Part shown: positions 8,633-16,717 of the stretch, one piece after another
Numbering within the stretch: the first letter of the stretch is position 1
How the letters are laid out: each line of letters begins with the position of its first letter
Assembly (NCBI GenBank): GCA_017518735.1
Contig: JAFWTY010000035.1
Span: forward strand, 1-52,652
Length of the DNA: 52,652 bases
Reading direction: 5' to 3'
DNA from: Lachnospiraceae bacterium
Lineage (GTDB): Bacteria; Bacillota; Clostridia; Lachnospirales; Lachnospiraceae
Translations under genes and position numbers: made by a program
The notes under the pieces: generated by a model
The model's input: only the letters and a program-made list of their open reading frames with translations
Databases searched by the model: none
Told to the model about the DNA's origin: nothing

Positions 8633-9759
8633 TGATAGAGAATGAATTGGAAAACAGCATTGCAAGAGCCCTATATGCGGTTTCGGGAATCGGTTCCAAG
8701 AGCCTGAAGCGTTTATATGCAGAAACCGGAAGTGTGGAAGGAATATTGCAACTGACAGAACAAAGAATCACGGAACTCATCAAGAAAGAAGAGTTAACGC
8801 CTATATTAAATGAGTACCGGTCCGATAAAAAAGCATTGTTCGAGCGTATGCGAAAATACCGTAAAACGCAGGAAGAGAAAGGAATTCATTTTGTTTCGAT
8901 CGGAGAGGAGGCATATCCGAAAAGACTCAGAGAACTCATCGATGCACCTTTCGGAATCTATTATATGGGTTCACTGCCTGAGGAAGATACACCTACGGTT
9001 TCGATCATCGGAGCAAGAGAATGTTCGGAATACGGAAAGAAAGCAGCAGAATTATTCGGAAAAACTTTGGCAGGATACGGTGTTTCCATAATCAGCGGAA
9101 TGGCAAGAGGGATTGATGGGATTTCACAAAGTGCAGCACTATCCGTTGGCGGGAAATCATATGGAATTCTGGGTTGCGGAGTGGATGTTGTCTATCCGAA
9201 AGAGAATCTGAAACTATACGAGGCATTGAAGAAGAACGGAGGCGTTATTTCGGAATTTTTGCCCGGTCAGGAACCAAAAGGAAACTTCTTTCCGATGCGA
9301 AACAGAATCATCAGCGGACTCGCTGATGTCCTTTTGGTTGTGGAAGCAAGACAGAAGAGCGGAACATACATAACCGTTTGTCAGGCGCTGGAGCAGGGAA
9401 AGGAGATTTTTGCGGTTCCGGGACGCATTACGGATGGACTGAGTGACGGATGTAACAGGCTGATTGCCCAGGGGGCCGGAATCGCATCGGATCCAATGAT
9501 GATTCTGGATGCCTTAAATATTCGTGCGGACAGAATACCTTCCGGAGAAATGGCAGAGCAGGGGAATAAGGAGAAATCATCGAAGTCCGGAATATTAAGG
9601 GTTTTGGAAGATACACCGAAAAGTATAGAGGATATTCAGGAGTCTCTAAAGAATCTCGGAATTGATATCTCCAACACGGATCTGCTCTGTGAACTGACGA
9701 ATCTATGTATCGAGCAACTGGTGGAAGGAATCGGCAATTATTATCGAAAAATAGGTTAA
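8629..9759 (+). CDS. dprA: DNA-processing protein DprA
   Basis: A 376-residue DprA. It loads RecA on incoming single-stranded DNA during transformation and is also conserved in non-competent bacteria. Visible parts are an N-terminal helix-hairpin-helix-like region (AVSGIGSKSLKRLY), the extended Rossmann fold with IGARECSEYG, the signature SGMARGIDGISQSAAL, GCGVDVVYP, the FFPMRNRIISGLAD motif and SGTYITVCQALEQG. A C-terminal winged-helix domain (about residues 308-376) follows. The start ATG overlaps the comM stop by four bases, so translation is coupled; the in-frame ATG three bases later is equally possible. Confidence 0.95.
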   Translation: MMIENELENSIARALYAVSGIGSKSLKRLYAETGSVEGILQLTEQRITELIKKEELTPILNEYRSDKKALFERMRKYRKTQEEKGIHFVSIGEEAYPKRLRELIDAPFGIYYMGSLPEEDTPTVSIIGARECSEYGKKAAELFGKTLAGYGVSIISGMARGIDGISQSAALSVGGKSYGILGCGVDVVYPKENLKLYEALKKNGGVISEFLPGQEPKGNFFPMRNRIISGLADVLLVVEARQKSGTYITVCQALEQGKEIFAVPGRITDGLSDGCNRLIAQGAGIASDPMMILDALNIRADRIPSGEMAEQGNKEKSSKSGILRVLEDTPKSIEDIQESLKNLGIDISNTDLLCELTNLCIEQLVEGIGNYYRKIG

Positions 9760-9775
9760 ATCCATATTTTTTGGC

Positions 9776-9802
9776 TTGAAAAAATGAAACGTTTCGTATA
9801 AA
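9776..9802 (+). promoter_or_regulatory. Possible efp promoter with palindromic operator
   Basis: TTGAAA at 9776-9781 and TATAAA at 9797-9802 are separated by 15 bases, shorter than ideal. The ten-base perfect palindrome GAAACGTTTC (9786-9795) sits exactly in the spacer and loosely resembles half of a CcpA-type cre site. The promoter call is weak; the palindrome is directly visible. Confidence 0.4.
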
Positions 9803-9849
9803 CTATAACAGAGTTATTTTGTTTTAGTTTATTTTAGGAGGAATAGATT

Positions 9850-10407
9850 ATGATTTCTGCCGGTGATTTTAGAAACGGTATAACTGTTGAGATTGAAGGA
9901 AATGTATTTCAGATTGTAGAATTCCAGCATGTAAAACCCGGAAAGGGAGCTGCTTTTGTTCGTACAAAACTGAAAAATATCAAGAACGGTGGCGTAGTGG
10001 AAAAAACTTTCAGACCTACTGAAAAATTCCCTCCCGCACGTATTGACAGAAAAGATATGCAGTATCTGTACGCAGACGGTGATATGTTCAACTTCATGGA
10101 TACCGAATCCTATGAGCAGATTGCACTGAGCGCAGACGAAGTTGGCGATGCATTAAAGTTTGTAAAAGAGAATGAGATGGTTAAGGTTTGCTCCCATAAC
10201 GGAAGCGTATTCGCAATCGAGCCTCCTCTTTTCGTAGAACTTGAGATTACCGAAACGGAACCCGGATTCAAGGGTGATACCGCTACCGGTGCAAACAAGC
10301 CCGCTATCGTTGAAACAGGCGCACAGGTTAACGTACCTTTATTTGTTGAAATCGGAGACAAGATTAAGATTGACACCAGAACCGGTGAGTACTTATCCAG
10401 AGTATAA
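9850..10407 (+). CDS. efp: Translation elongation factor P
   Basis: A 185-residue EF-P, full length. EF-P binds between the P and E sites and relieves ribosome stalling at consecutive prolines. The three beta-barrel domains are recognisable: the KOW-like N-terminus with loop [13 protein letters not shown], the OB domain ([11 protein letters not shown]) and the C-terminal domain ending [11 protein letters not shown]. Lys32 at the tip of the PGKG loop is the residue modified in many bacteria; no modification gene is visible here. TTTAGGAGG at 9833-9841 gives a strong ribosome binding site. A strong terminator follows, so it is probably monocistronic. Confidence 0.97.
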   Translation: MISAGDFRNGITVEIEGNVFQIVEFQHVKPGKGAAFVRTKLKNIKNGGVVEKTFRPTEKFPPARIDRKDMQYLYADGDMFNFMDTESYEQIALSADEVGDALKFVKENEMVKVCSHNGSVFAIEPPLFVELEITETEPGFKGDTATGANKPAIVETGAQVNVPLFVEIGDKIKIDTRTGEYLSRV

Positions 10408-10432
10408 TCGAAATCCTATCCAATAGCTTTGT

Positions 10433-10463
10433 AAGGCAGTGAACGAAAGTCACTGCCTTTTTT
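10433..10463 (+). terminator. Rho-independent terminator after efp
   Basis: AAGGCAGTGA (10433-10442) pairs perfectly with TCACTGCCTT (10450-10459) around a seven-base loop, followed by TTTT. It lies 25 bases after the efp stop. Confidence 0.95.
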
Positions 10464-10533
10464 ATTTCTATTTTTCTGTTATTTCTAACATTCTAAATCA
10501 CATCTATTATCACATCAAAGAAAGGAAAACCAC

Positions 10534-11472
10534 ATGAGCGAATTAAAAAATGAATTAAGTTATGAAGAGTTTCAGGATGTCCTGAAGGAAAAGGTCCAGA
10601 ACAAACTGGATGAGAGAATTGCGGTAGGAATTACGGATGTCATGAAAAACAACGGCGTTGTATTGAAGGGAATGACATTCAGCAAGGAAGGAGAAGGAAT
10701 CTCTCCGACAATCTACCTGGAACAGTATTACGTGGCATATAAGAAAGGAGCCGATTGGGCGGAACTGGTTCGCAAAATCGTGGATATCTTTCATCTCGGT
10801 GCCAAGAATGAGTTTTTTGATCTACAGGCCTTTTTAGATTTCGAAAGAGCAAAGGAGCATATTGTATACAAACTGGTGAATTACGAGAAGAACAAGGAGC
10901 TTCTGGAGAAGATTCCGCATCGTCAGTTTTTGGATATGGCAGTCGTATATTATTATCTGGTGGAGACGGAGGAGCTGAGCAACGCCACAATTCTTATCTA
11001 CAACAATCATCTGGAAAACTGGAATGTGACGGCGGAAGAACTCGATGCAATTGCGAAAGAGAATACTCCGAAGCTGTTAAAGGAAGACCTTCGGTCCATG
11101 ACGGAAGTAATCCGGGAACTGCTTCGAAAGAAAGGAATTCCGGAAGAGGAGATTTTTACGGAGGAACCCGAAGAAGAGGTTATGTATGTTTTAAGTAACA
11201 ATACCCAGGTTTTCGGAGCCGCAGCCATTCTGTATTCCGGTGTGCTGAAGGCTTTTGCGAAAAAGGTGAAAAAAGATCTTTTGATTCTTCCGAGTTCCGT
11301 ACACGAAGTAATCATTCTTCCAAAAAGCGACGACATGAACGTGGAAACGCTTCGCCAGATGGTCATGGAAGTTAATTCCACACAGGTGGAAGAAGTGGAA
11401 GTTTTGTCCGATAATGTCTATTGTTATGAGAGAAAAACAGACGCATTGACATTCGCGAAAAACATCGCGTAA
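10534..11472 (+). CDS. DUF5688 family protein
   Basis: A 312-residue soluble protein that I recognise as DUF5688, a family common in Lachnospiraceae without known function. It begins with a helical segment YEEFQDVLKEKVQNKL, continues with GITDVMKNNGVVLKGMTF and TIYLEQYYVAYKKG, and has the C-terminal segment EVIILPKSDDMNVETLRQMV. No signal peptide or membrane helix is present. Some related proteins are suspected to be linked to mobile elements or phage, but nothing around this copy suggests that. AAAGGAAA upstream is the ribosome binding site. It is flanked by terminators on both sides, so it is a single-gene unit. Confidence 0.75.
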   Translation: MSELKNELSYEEFQDVLKEKVQNKLDERIAVGITDVMKNNGVVLKGMTFSKEGEGISPTIYLEQYYVAYKKGADWAELVRKIVDIFHLGAKNEFFDLQAFLDFERAKEHIVYKLVNYEKNKELLEKIPHRQFLDMAVVYYYLVETEELSNATILIYNNHLENWNVTAEELDAIAKENTPKLLKEDLRSMTEVIRELLRKKGIPEEEIFTEEPEEEVMYVLSNNTQVFGAAAILYSGVLKAFAKKVKKDLLILPSSVHEVIILPKSDDMNVETLRQMVMEVNSTQVEEVEVLSDNVYCYERKTDALTFAKNIA

Positions 11473-11488
11473 TCAATGAAAAACACTG

Positions 11489-11529
11489 CAAGGCAGGAAT
11501 GAAGGAAGCCCTTTGTTCCTGCCTTGTTT
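11489..11529 (+). terminator. Terminator after the DUF5688 gene
   Basis: CAAGGCAGGAA (11489-11499) pairs perfectly with TTCCTGCCTTG (11516-11526) around a 16-base loop, followed by a short TTT. The stem is strong and the U-tract is weak. Confidence 0.8.
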
Positions 11530-11533
11530 AGTC

Positions 11534-11562
11534 TTTACAAAAAAAATCGAATATGGTAAAAT
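11534..11562 (+). promoter_or_regulatory. Promoter of the tRNA-Arg gene
   Basis: TTTACA at 11534-11539, a 17-base spacer and TAAAAT at 11557-11562, with TGG before the -10 box. It lies about 40 bases upstream of the tRNA. The SH3b gene downstream may be co-transcribed. Confidence 0.75.
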
Positions 11563-11601
11563 TCAAGGGCTGTGTAATAATTTTGTAACAATTACAGGTT
11601 T

Positions 11602-11673
11602 GCACTCGTAGTCTAACGGATAGAACGATGGCCTCCGACGCCGTTAATGCAGGTTCGATTCCTGTCGAGTGCA
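11602..11673 (+). tRNA. tRNA-Arg (anticodon CCG)
   Basis: A complete 72-base cloverleaf. The acceptor stem is GCACTCG with CGAGTGC and discriminator A at 11673. The anticodon stem is ATGGC/GCCGT, its loop CTCCGAC giving anticodon CCG, which reads CGG arginine codons. The T arm is GCAGG-TTCGATT-CCTGT. The D stem GTCT/GAAC holds a C-A mismatch. CCA is not encoded. A T-run directly after the gene can act as terminator. Confidence 0.95.
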
Positions 11674-11717
11674 TTTTTTATCGAAGATAAACGTAATATA
11701 AGAGTATAGATAGCATT

Positions 11718-12881
11718 ATGAGAAGAGAAAAGAAGAGTTTAAAAACAAAAATATTGGATTATCTGAGTCGCAATTATTTCCTTGTTGCAACACTTGTGTT
11801 TGTCATTTGCGTTGCAGTCGTTGCACTCGTGGTATTTAAGATTGCCGAAGTAAGGGATGAAAAGGCCAGAGAGCAGGAAAAACAGGCCCATACCGGAGAA
11901 GAACTGTCTCCGGACGGAAGAGATTATGCACTGGAAGTGGATGCTTATCCGGAAATCAAGGAAGTCATGGTGGAATACCACAATGCGCTTGCCGATTACA
12001 ATGAAGAGACCATCAAAAAATATCTCATGTACGTAAACCAGAACGATCTCGATCTGATTGAGATTAAGAGCGAATATATCGAGAAATACGACAATATCGT
12101 TTGCTATACCCAGAAAGCGGAAGCGGAAGGTGCTTATTATGTCTATGTTTCCTATACGTTGAAACTGGACAATTTCGCACATAAGATGCCCGGTGTAATC
12201 GGTTTTTATTACTGCCCGGATGAAGAGGGAAATCCCAAAATCTGCCGCCAGACCGATATCTCTGAAGATGTTCTGACAGACTTTTATGTAGCATATTCCA
12301 AGCAGGATGTGCAGGACTTATACAATCAGGTAACCCATGATTACAATGAGGTTTTGGACGCGGATGAACAACTGAAAACCTATATGGCAGGTTTTGATGA
12401 GATGGTTAACCGCGAAATGGTCAAAAGAGTAGCTCTGCGCGAAGCAACGGAAGAACATTCCGAGGTTCCGAGTGAAGAAACGACCGAGCCGGAAGAGAAT
12501 ACGACTTATCTGGTTGAGCCTACGACGACCGTAAATGTCAGAGGTTCCGCTTCCGAAAAGGGAGAGGTAAAAGGTCAGGTCGGTCCCGGTACCCAGCTTA
12601 CCTGTGTGGAAGAAATGATCAACGGCTGGACACACGTTATTTATAATGGTGCAGACGGTTATATCCGAAGCGATTATTTAAAGAAAGTAGGAGAAGGCGA
12701 TTCGAACACCGTTACCGTAAAGGAAAGCGTCAATATCCGTGAACAGGCTTCCATGGATTCGAAGGTAATTGCACTTGCTCAGGCCGGAACACAGCTTGAA
12801 CTGATCGAACGTCTCGACGGCTGGTGCAAGGTGAAATATAACGGCCAGACAGCATATGTAAAATCCGAATATGTGCAATAG
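11718..12881 (+). CDS. Membrane-anchored protein with two SH3b domains
   Basis: A 387-residue protein. A basic N-terminus and a single transmembrane helix (about residues 18-42) anchor it, with the rest outside the cell. The middle (about 70-230) is an acidic, unrecognised domain rich in Tyr and Asp. A Glu/Thr/Pro-rich linker leads to two bacterial SH3 domains, about residues 262-326 and 330-387, each with the pattern VNVRG/VNIRE, GT-QL and a terminal YIRSDYL/YVKSEYV. Bacterial SH3 domains usually bind peptidoglycan peptides, so a cell-wall role is inferred. The ribosome binding site is weak. It starts 44 bases after the tRNA and may share its transcript. Confidence 0.85.
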   Translation: MRREKKSLKTKILDYLSRNYFLVATLVFVICVAVVALVVFKIAEVRDEKAREQEKQAHTGEELSPDGRDYALEVDAYPEIKEVMVEYHNALADYNEETIKKYLMYVNQNDLDLIEIKSEYIEKYDNIVCYTQKAEAEGAYYVYVSYTLKLDNFAHKMPGVIGFYYCPDEEGNPKICRQTDISEDVLTDFYVAYSKQDVQDLYNQVTHDYNEVLDADEQLKTYMAGFDEMVNREMVKRVALREATEEHSEVPSEETTEPEENTTYLVEPTTTVNVRGSASEKGEVKGQVGPGTQLTCVEEMINGWTHVIYNGADGYIRSDYLKKVGEGDSNTVTVKESVNIREQASMDSKVIALAQAGTQLELIERLDGWCKVKYNGQTAYVKSEYVQ

Positions 12882-12917
12882 TTTTTTGCTTTAAAAATAC
12901 GAAAAATCAAAACTTTA

Positions 12918-12926
12918 TGATATAAT
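12918..12926 (+). promoter_or_regulatory. Extended -10 promoter of rluF-ligA
   Basis: TGATATAAT: a perfect TATAAT at 12921-12926 preceded by TG at 12918-12919 with a one-base gap. No good -35 box is visible, typical of extended -10 promoters. It abuts the terminator stem that follows. Confidence 0.65.
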
Positions 12927-12927
12927 A

Positions 12928-12952
12928 AAAGGGCTTGTGAAAAGCCCTTTTT
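12928..12952 (+). terminator. Hairpin terminator of the SH3b gene, overlapping the rluF promoter
   Basis: AAAGGGCTT (12928-12936) pairs perfectly with AAGCCCTTT (12942-12950) around a five-base loop, with T residues closing and following the stem. It begins one base after the -10 box, so transcripts starting near 12933 would begin inside it and escape termination, while read-through from upstream would be stopped. Confidence 0.75.
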
Positions 12953-12983
12953 CATTTGGAAAAAAGAGAAGCCGGAGAGGGAA

Positions 12984-13700
12984 ATGGAGCAGATTCGAAT
13001 CAACAAATTCATAAAGGAATGCGGAGTTGCTTCCAGACGTGAGGCTGACGTTTTCGTAGAGGAAGGCAGGGTTTCTGTGAACGGAAATACCGCCACTCCG
13101 GGAATGATGGTTTCCGATACCGATGAAATAAAGGTGGACGGTAAAATCATACAACGGTTGAACGAAAAACACGTGGTTGCATTTTATAAACCCGTCGGCG
13201 TTGTCTGTACAAAGAAAGACGAACATGCAAAAGTAACACTCCAAGACGTCTTTTCCTATCCGGTTACATTAACCTACGCCGGTCGTCTGGATAAGGACTC
13301 GGAAGGATTACTGATCATGACGGATGACGGCGAGCTTGTGGAAAAAATGATGAGAGGCCGTTACGGACATGAGAAAGAATATGTCGTAAAACTGAAACGT
13401 GAAGTGACAGAGGAATTTCTGAAACGTTTTGAAAAAGGGGTTTATTTAAAAGAGCTTGAGGTTACGACAAGACCCTGTAAGATCCGAAAAACAGGCCCGA
13501 AAGAAGTACGGGTTATTCTGACTCAGGGGTTAAACCGTCAGATTCGAAGAATGTGTATGGCGCTTGGAAACGAAGTAAAAGAGCTTAAGAGGATTCGCGT
13601 GGTCAACATCCTTTTGAATGATTTAAAACCCGGAGAATACAGGGAACTTACGGAAGCTGAATTAAAGGAATTATATCGCATTTTGGAAATAAAAAGGTGA
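12984..13700 (+). CDS. rluF: 23S rRNA pseudouridine synthase, RluF type
   Basis: A 238-residue RsuA/RluB/RluF-family enzyme isomerising a uridine of 23S rRNA. An N-terminal S4 RNA-binding domain (INKFIKECGVASRREAD, about residues 5-60) precedes the catalytic domain with AGRLDKDSEGLL, where Asp103 is the expected nucleophile, and the downstream segment LTQGLNRQIRRMC. That last motif and the ending PGEYRELTEAEL are closer to RluF (U2604) than to RluB or RsuA. Exact site specificity is inference. ligA starts three bases after its stop, so the two form an operon. Confidence 0.85.
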   Translation: MEQIRINKFIKECGVASRREADVFVEEGRVSVNGNTATPGMMVSDTDEIKVDGKIIQRLNEKHVVAFYKPVGVVCTKKDEHAKVTLQDVFSYPVTLTYAGRLDKDSEGLLIMTDDGELVEKMMRGRYGHEKEYVVKLKREVTEEFLKRFEKGVYLKELEVTTRPCKIRKTGPKEVRVILTQGLNRQIRRMCMALGNEVKELKRIRVVNILLNDLKPGEYRELTEAELKELYRILEIKR

Positions 13701-13703
13701 GCT

Positions 13704-15677
13704 ATGTACGAAGAACAGCAGAAACGAATGAGAGAACTTCATAAGGTTTTGAAAGAAGCCTCACAGGCATATTATGCCAAGGATGAAGAGATTATCAGCA
13801 ACTTTGAATATGACAAACTCTATGATGAACTGGTGAGTCTGGAAGAAGAAACAGGGATTGTTTTATCCGGAAGTCCGACGGTGGAAGTCGGATATGAGGC
13901 CGTGGATTTTCTGCCGAAGGAAAAACATGCTTCGCCGATGCTTTCCCTTGCAAAAACGAAAAGCCGCGATGAACTGGCGGACTGGCTTTTGGACAAAGAG
14001 GGGTTACTTTCCTGGAAACTGGACGGACTGACTATTGTTTTGACCTATGAGAATGGAAATCTCTCCAAGGCGGTAACAAGAGGAAACGGTGAAATCGGAG
14101 AGATTATCACTCCCAATGCAAAGATGTTTTTGAATTTACCGCTTAAGATTCATTATACCGATACCCTGATCCTTCGCGGCGAAGCGGTAATCGGATACAG
14201 TGACTTTGAAAAGATCAATGCTTCCATCGAAAACGAAGAGGAGAAGTATAAGAACCCTCGAAATCTTTGCTCCGGAAGTGTCAGACAGTTAAACAACGAA
14301 ATCACCAAAAAGAGAAATGTTCGATTCTTTGCATTTAATCTGGTTTCCGCGCCGGGCGTGGATTTTGAAAATTCGAGAGAGAAACAGATGGAATTCTTGG
14401 AAAGCCTCGGATTTGAGACGGTTTATCGTGTGCGTGTGAACAAAGCCACGATTAAAGAAAAGATTGAATGGTTTGAAAAAGAAATCGCAACCTACGACAT
14501 TCCTTCGGACGGTCTGGTATTAACCTATGATGATATTGCCTATTCCGCATCTCTGGGAAGAACCGCCAAGTTTCCTCGTGATTCGATCGCATTTAAATGG
14601 CAGGATGAAGTGGCACAAACCACGTTAAAAGAAATAGAGTGGTCGCCTTCGCGTACCGGCCTGATCAATCCGGTGGCGATTTTTGAAAGCGTTCAGTTGG
14701 AAGGAACCACGGTTTCTCGTGCTTCGGTACATAATATTTCCGTAATGCGTTCCCTGAAACTCGGAATCGGAGATCAGATTACCGTGTACAAAGCAAATAT
14801 GATTATTCCGCAGATTGCGGAGAATTTGACCTGCTCGGACAATGTCGAAATTCCGAAGACCTGTCCGGCCTGTGGCGGTGCGACCGAAATAAGAGAAGTG
14901 AACGAGGCACAGACTCTGGTATGTACAAATCCGGAGTGCCCGGTGAAACAGTTGAAGGCTCTTTCTTTGTTTGTCAGCCGTGAGGCCTTAAACGTCGATG
15001 GCCTTTCCGAGATGACACTGGAGAAATTTGCGGAGAAAGGAATCATACGCGAATACGCGGATCTGTTCCGCCTTGACAGACATAAAAGTTCAATTGTTTG
15101 TATGGAAGGATTCGGCGAAAAATCCTATGAGAACCTTGTGGCAAGCGCAGATAAAGCCAGAAAAACTACACTTGCAAGGCTTCTTTACGGTCTTGGAATC
15201 GGTGGAGTAGGCGTAGCAAATGCAAAACTGATTGCCAGACATTTTGACGACGATCTGGATAAATGCATTTCGTCAACGGAAGAGGAAATCAGTGAAATTG
15301 AAGGTGTCGGACCGGTAATCGGAAAGAGTTTTACCGAATACTTTAAGAACCCCGTTAAAGTGGCACAGTTAAACGAAGTGCTATCCGAGATTACTCTGGA
15401 AAAGACGGTTGTTGACCAAAGTGCGCAAACTCTGAAAGGAATGACCTTCGTAGTGACGGGTTCACTGAACCATTTCAAGGACAGAGCAGCGTTGAAGGAA
15501 CGTATTGAAGAAAAGGGCGGCAAGGTCTCCGGAAGTGTGTCTTCGAAGACAGAGTGCCTGATTAACAATGACGTGACTTCTTCAAGCAGCAAAAACAAAA
15601 CCGCGAAGGAATTAAACATCCCGATTTTGTCGGAAGATGACTTTTTAGAGAAGTATGGAATTCCTGCCGATTTTTGA
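13704..15677 (+). CDS. ligA: NAD+-dependent DNA ligase LigA
   Basis: A 657-residue NAD-dependent DNA ligase, near the usual length of about 670. It seals nicks in replication and repair. The adenylation lysine is Lys105 in SWKLDGL (usually KIDG/KVDG). Then come the OB fold (WSPSRTGLINPVAIFE), a four-cysteine zinc finger (CPACGG...CTNPECPVK), helix-hairpin-helix repeats (GIGGVGVANAKLIA; IEGVGPVIGKS) and a C-terminal BRCT domain (about residues 575-657). Asp of the helical NAD-binding domain lies in ISNFEYDKLYDEL. It is translated directly behind rluF. Nothing essential appears missing. Confidence 0.97.
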   Translation: MYEEQQKRMRELHKVLKEASQAYYAKDEEIISNFEYDKLYDELVSLEEETGIVLSGSPTVEVGYEAVDFLPKEKHASPMLSLAKTKSRDELADWLLDKEGLLSWKLDGLTIVLTYENGNLSKAVTRGNGEIGEIITPNAKMFLNLPLKIHYTDTLILRGEAVIGYSDFEKINASIENEEEKYKNPRNLCSGSVRQLNNEITKKRNVRFFAFNLVSAPGVDFENSREKQMEFLESLGFETVYRVRVNKATIKEKIEWFEKEIATYDIPSDGLVLTYDDIAYSASLGRTAKFPRDSIAFKWQDEVAQTTLKEIEWSPSRTGLINPVAIFESVQLEGTTVSRASVHNISVMRSLKLGIGDQITVYKANMIIPQIAENLTCSDNVEIPKTCPACGGATEIREVNEAQTLVCTNPECPVKQLKALSLFVSREALNVDGLSEMTLEKFAEKGIIREYADLFRLDRHKSSIVCMEGFGEKSYENLVASADKARKTTLARLLYGLGIGGVGVANAKLIARHFDDDLDKCISSTEEEISEIEGVGPVIGKSFTEYFKNPVKVAQLNEVLSEITLEKTVVDQSAQTLKGMTFVVTGSLNHFKDRAALKERIEEKGGKVSGSVSSKTECLINNDVTSSSSKNKTAKELNIPILSEDDFLEKYGIPADF

Positions 15678-15710
15678 TGGAAAACGGAATGATAAAAAAG
15701 CCTGAAAACG

Positions 15711-15739
15711 TTGAAAGAAAGGCAAAAAAGTGATACAAT
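15711..15739 (+). promoter_or_regulatory. SigA promoter of metA
   Basis: TTGAAA at 15711-15716, a 17-base spacer and TACAAT at 15734-15739. The leader to metA is only about 45 bases, too short for a SAM riboswitch. Confidence 0.75.
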
Positions 15740-15789
15740 AAATCGTTGTGATTTTGACGGAAATAATACAAGGGGAATGGTTTTAAAAA

Positions 15790-16695
15790 ATGCCGATTCG
15801 TATACAAAACGATTTACCTGCAAAGGAAATCCTGGAAAATGAAAATATCTTTGTGATGGATGAGGACAGAGCGATTCATCAGGACATTCGTCCCCTGAAG
15901 GTCGTTCTCTTAAACATCATGCCTTTGAAAGAGGAGACGGAGTTAGCAATTCTTCGTCTGCTTTCCAATTCTCCGCTTCAGACCGATTTGACATTTCTCA
16001 CTATGAAGAGTCATGAATCCCAGAATACATCTGCGTCTCATTTGAATAAATTCTATTGTTATTTTGATGAGATCGAGAATCAGAAGTTTGACGGTATGAT
16101 TATTACCGGAGCACCGGTGGAGCAGTTGGAGTTTGAAGAAGTTGACTACTGGGATGAACTCTGCCGGATTATGGAGTGGACCAAAACCAATGTTACTTCT
16201 ACCTTCCACATCTGCTGGGGTGCTCAGGCCGGACTCTATTATCATTTCGGATTACAAAAGAAAATGCTTCCAAAGAAACTTTCCGGTATTTACTGGCATC
16301 GTGTGATGAAAAGAAAAGAGCCACTCGTTCGCGGTTTTGATGATGAATTCTATGCTCCGCACAGCCGTTATACGGAAGTTCCCGCCGAGGATATTCATAA
16401 CTGCCCGGCACTTAAAGTGCTGGCGGAATCCGATGAAGCAGGTGTCTTCCTTTGCATGACGGAAGACGGAAAGCAGATTTTTGTAACCGGTCATCCCGAA
16501 TATGACCGTTACACACTGGATTACGAATACAAGAGAGATATGGATAAGGGAATCAATCCCGATATTCCGGTGAATTATTATCCGGACAACAATCCGGAGA
16601 ACAAGCCGTTGCTTTTATGGAGATCCCACAGTATGAATCTCTATACAAACTGGCTGAACTACTATGTATATCAGGTAACTCCTTACGAGTTATAA
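15790..16695 (+). CDS. metA: Homoserine O-acetyltransferase (MetA family)
   Basis: A 301-residue MetA/HTS-family enzyme, full length, catalysing the first step of methionine synthesis from homoserine. The nucleophile is Cys142 in HICWGAQAGLYYHFG; the catalytic His and Glu are in VTGHPEYDRY. Position 111 is Glu (GAPVEQLEF). In characterised MetA proteins Glu111 selects acetyl-CoA whereas Gly111 selects succinyl-CoA, so acetyl transfer is inferred despite the usual succinyltransferase name. AAGGGG upstream is the probable ribosome binding site. It has its own promoter and precedes the rhomboid-like gene by 22 bases, so read-through into that group is likely. Confidence 0.95.
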   Translation: MPIRIQNDLPAKEILENENIFVMDEDRAIHQDIRPLKVVLLNIMPLKEETELAILRLLSNSPLQTDLTFLTMKSHESQNTSASHLNKFYCYFDEIENQKFDGMIITGAPVEQLEFEEVDYWDELCRIMEWTKTNVTSTFHICWGAQAGLYYHFGLQKKMLPKKLSGIYWHRVMKRKEPLVRGFDDEFYAPHSRYTEVPAEDIHNCPALKVLAESDEAGVFLCMTEDGKQIFVTGHPEYDRYTLDYEYKRDMDKGINPDIPVNYYPDNNPENKPLLLWRSHSMNLYTNWLNYYVYQVTPYEL

Positions 16696-16717
16696 GATCA
16701 AAGGAACTGGCGCTTAG

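Noticed and set aside
15740..15789. SAM riboswitch upstream of metA
   Set aside because: About 45 leader bases without the SAM-I core or a terminator are insufficient.
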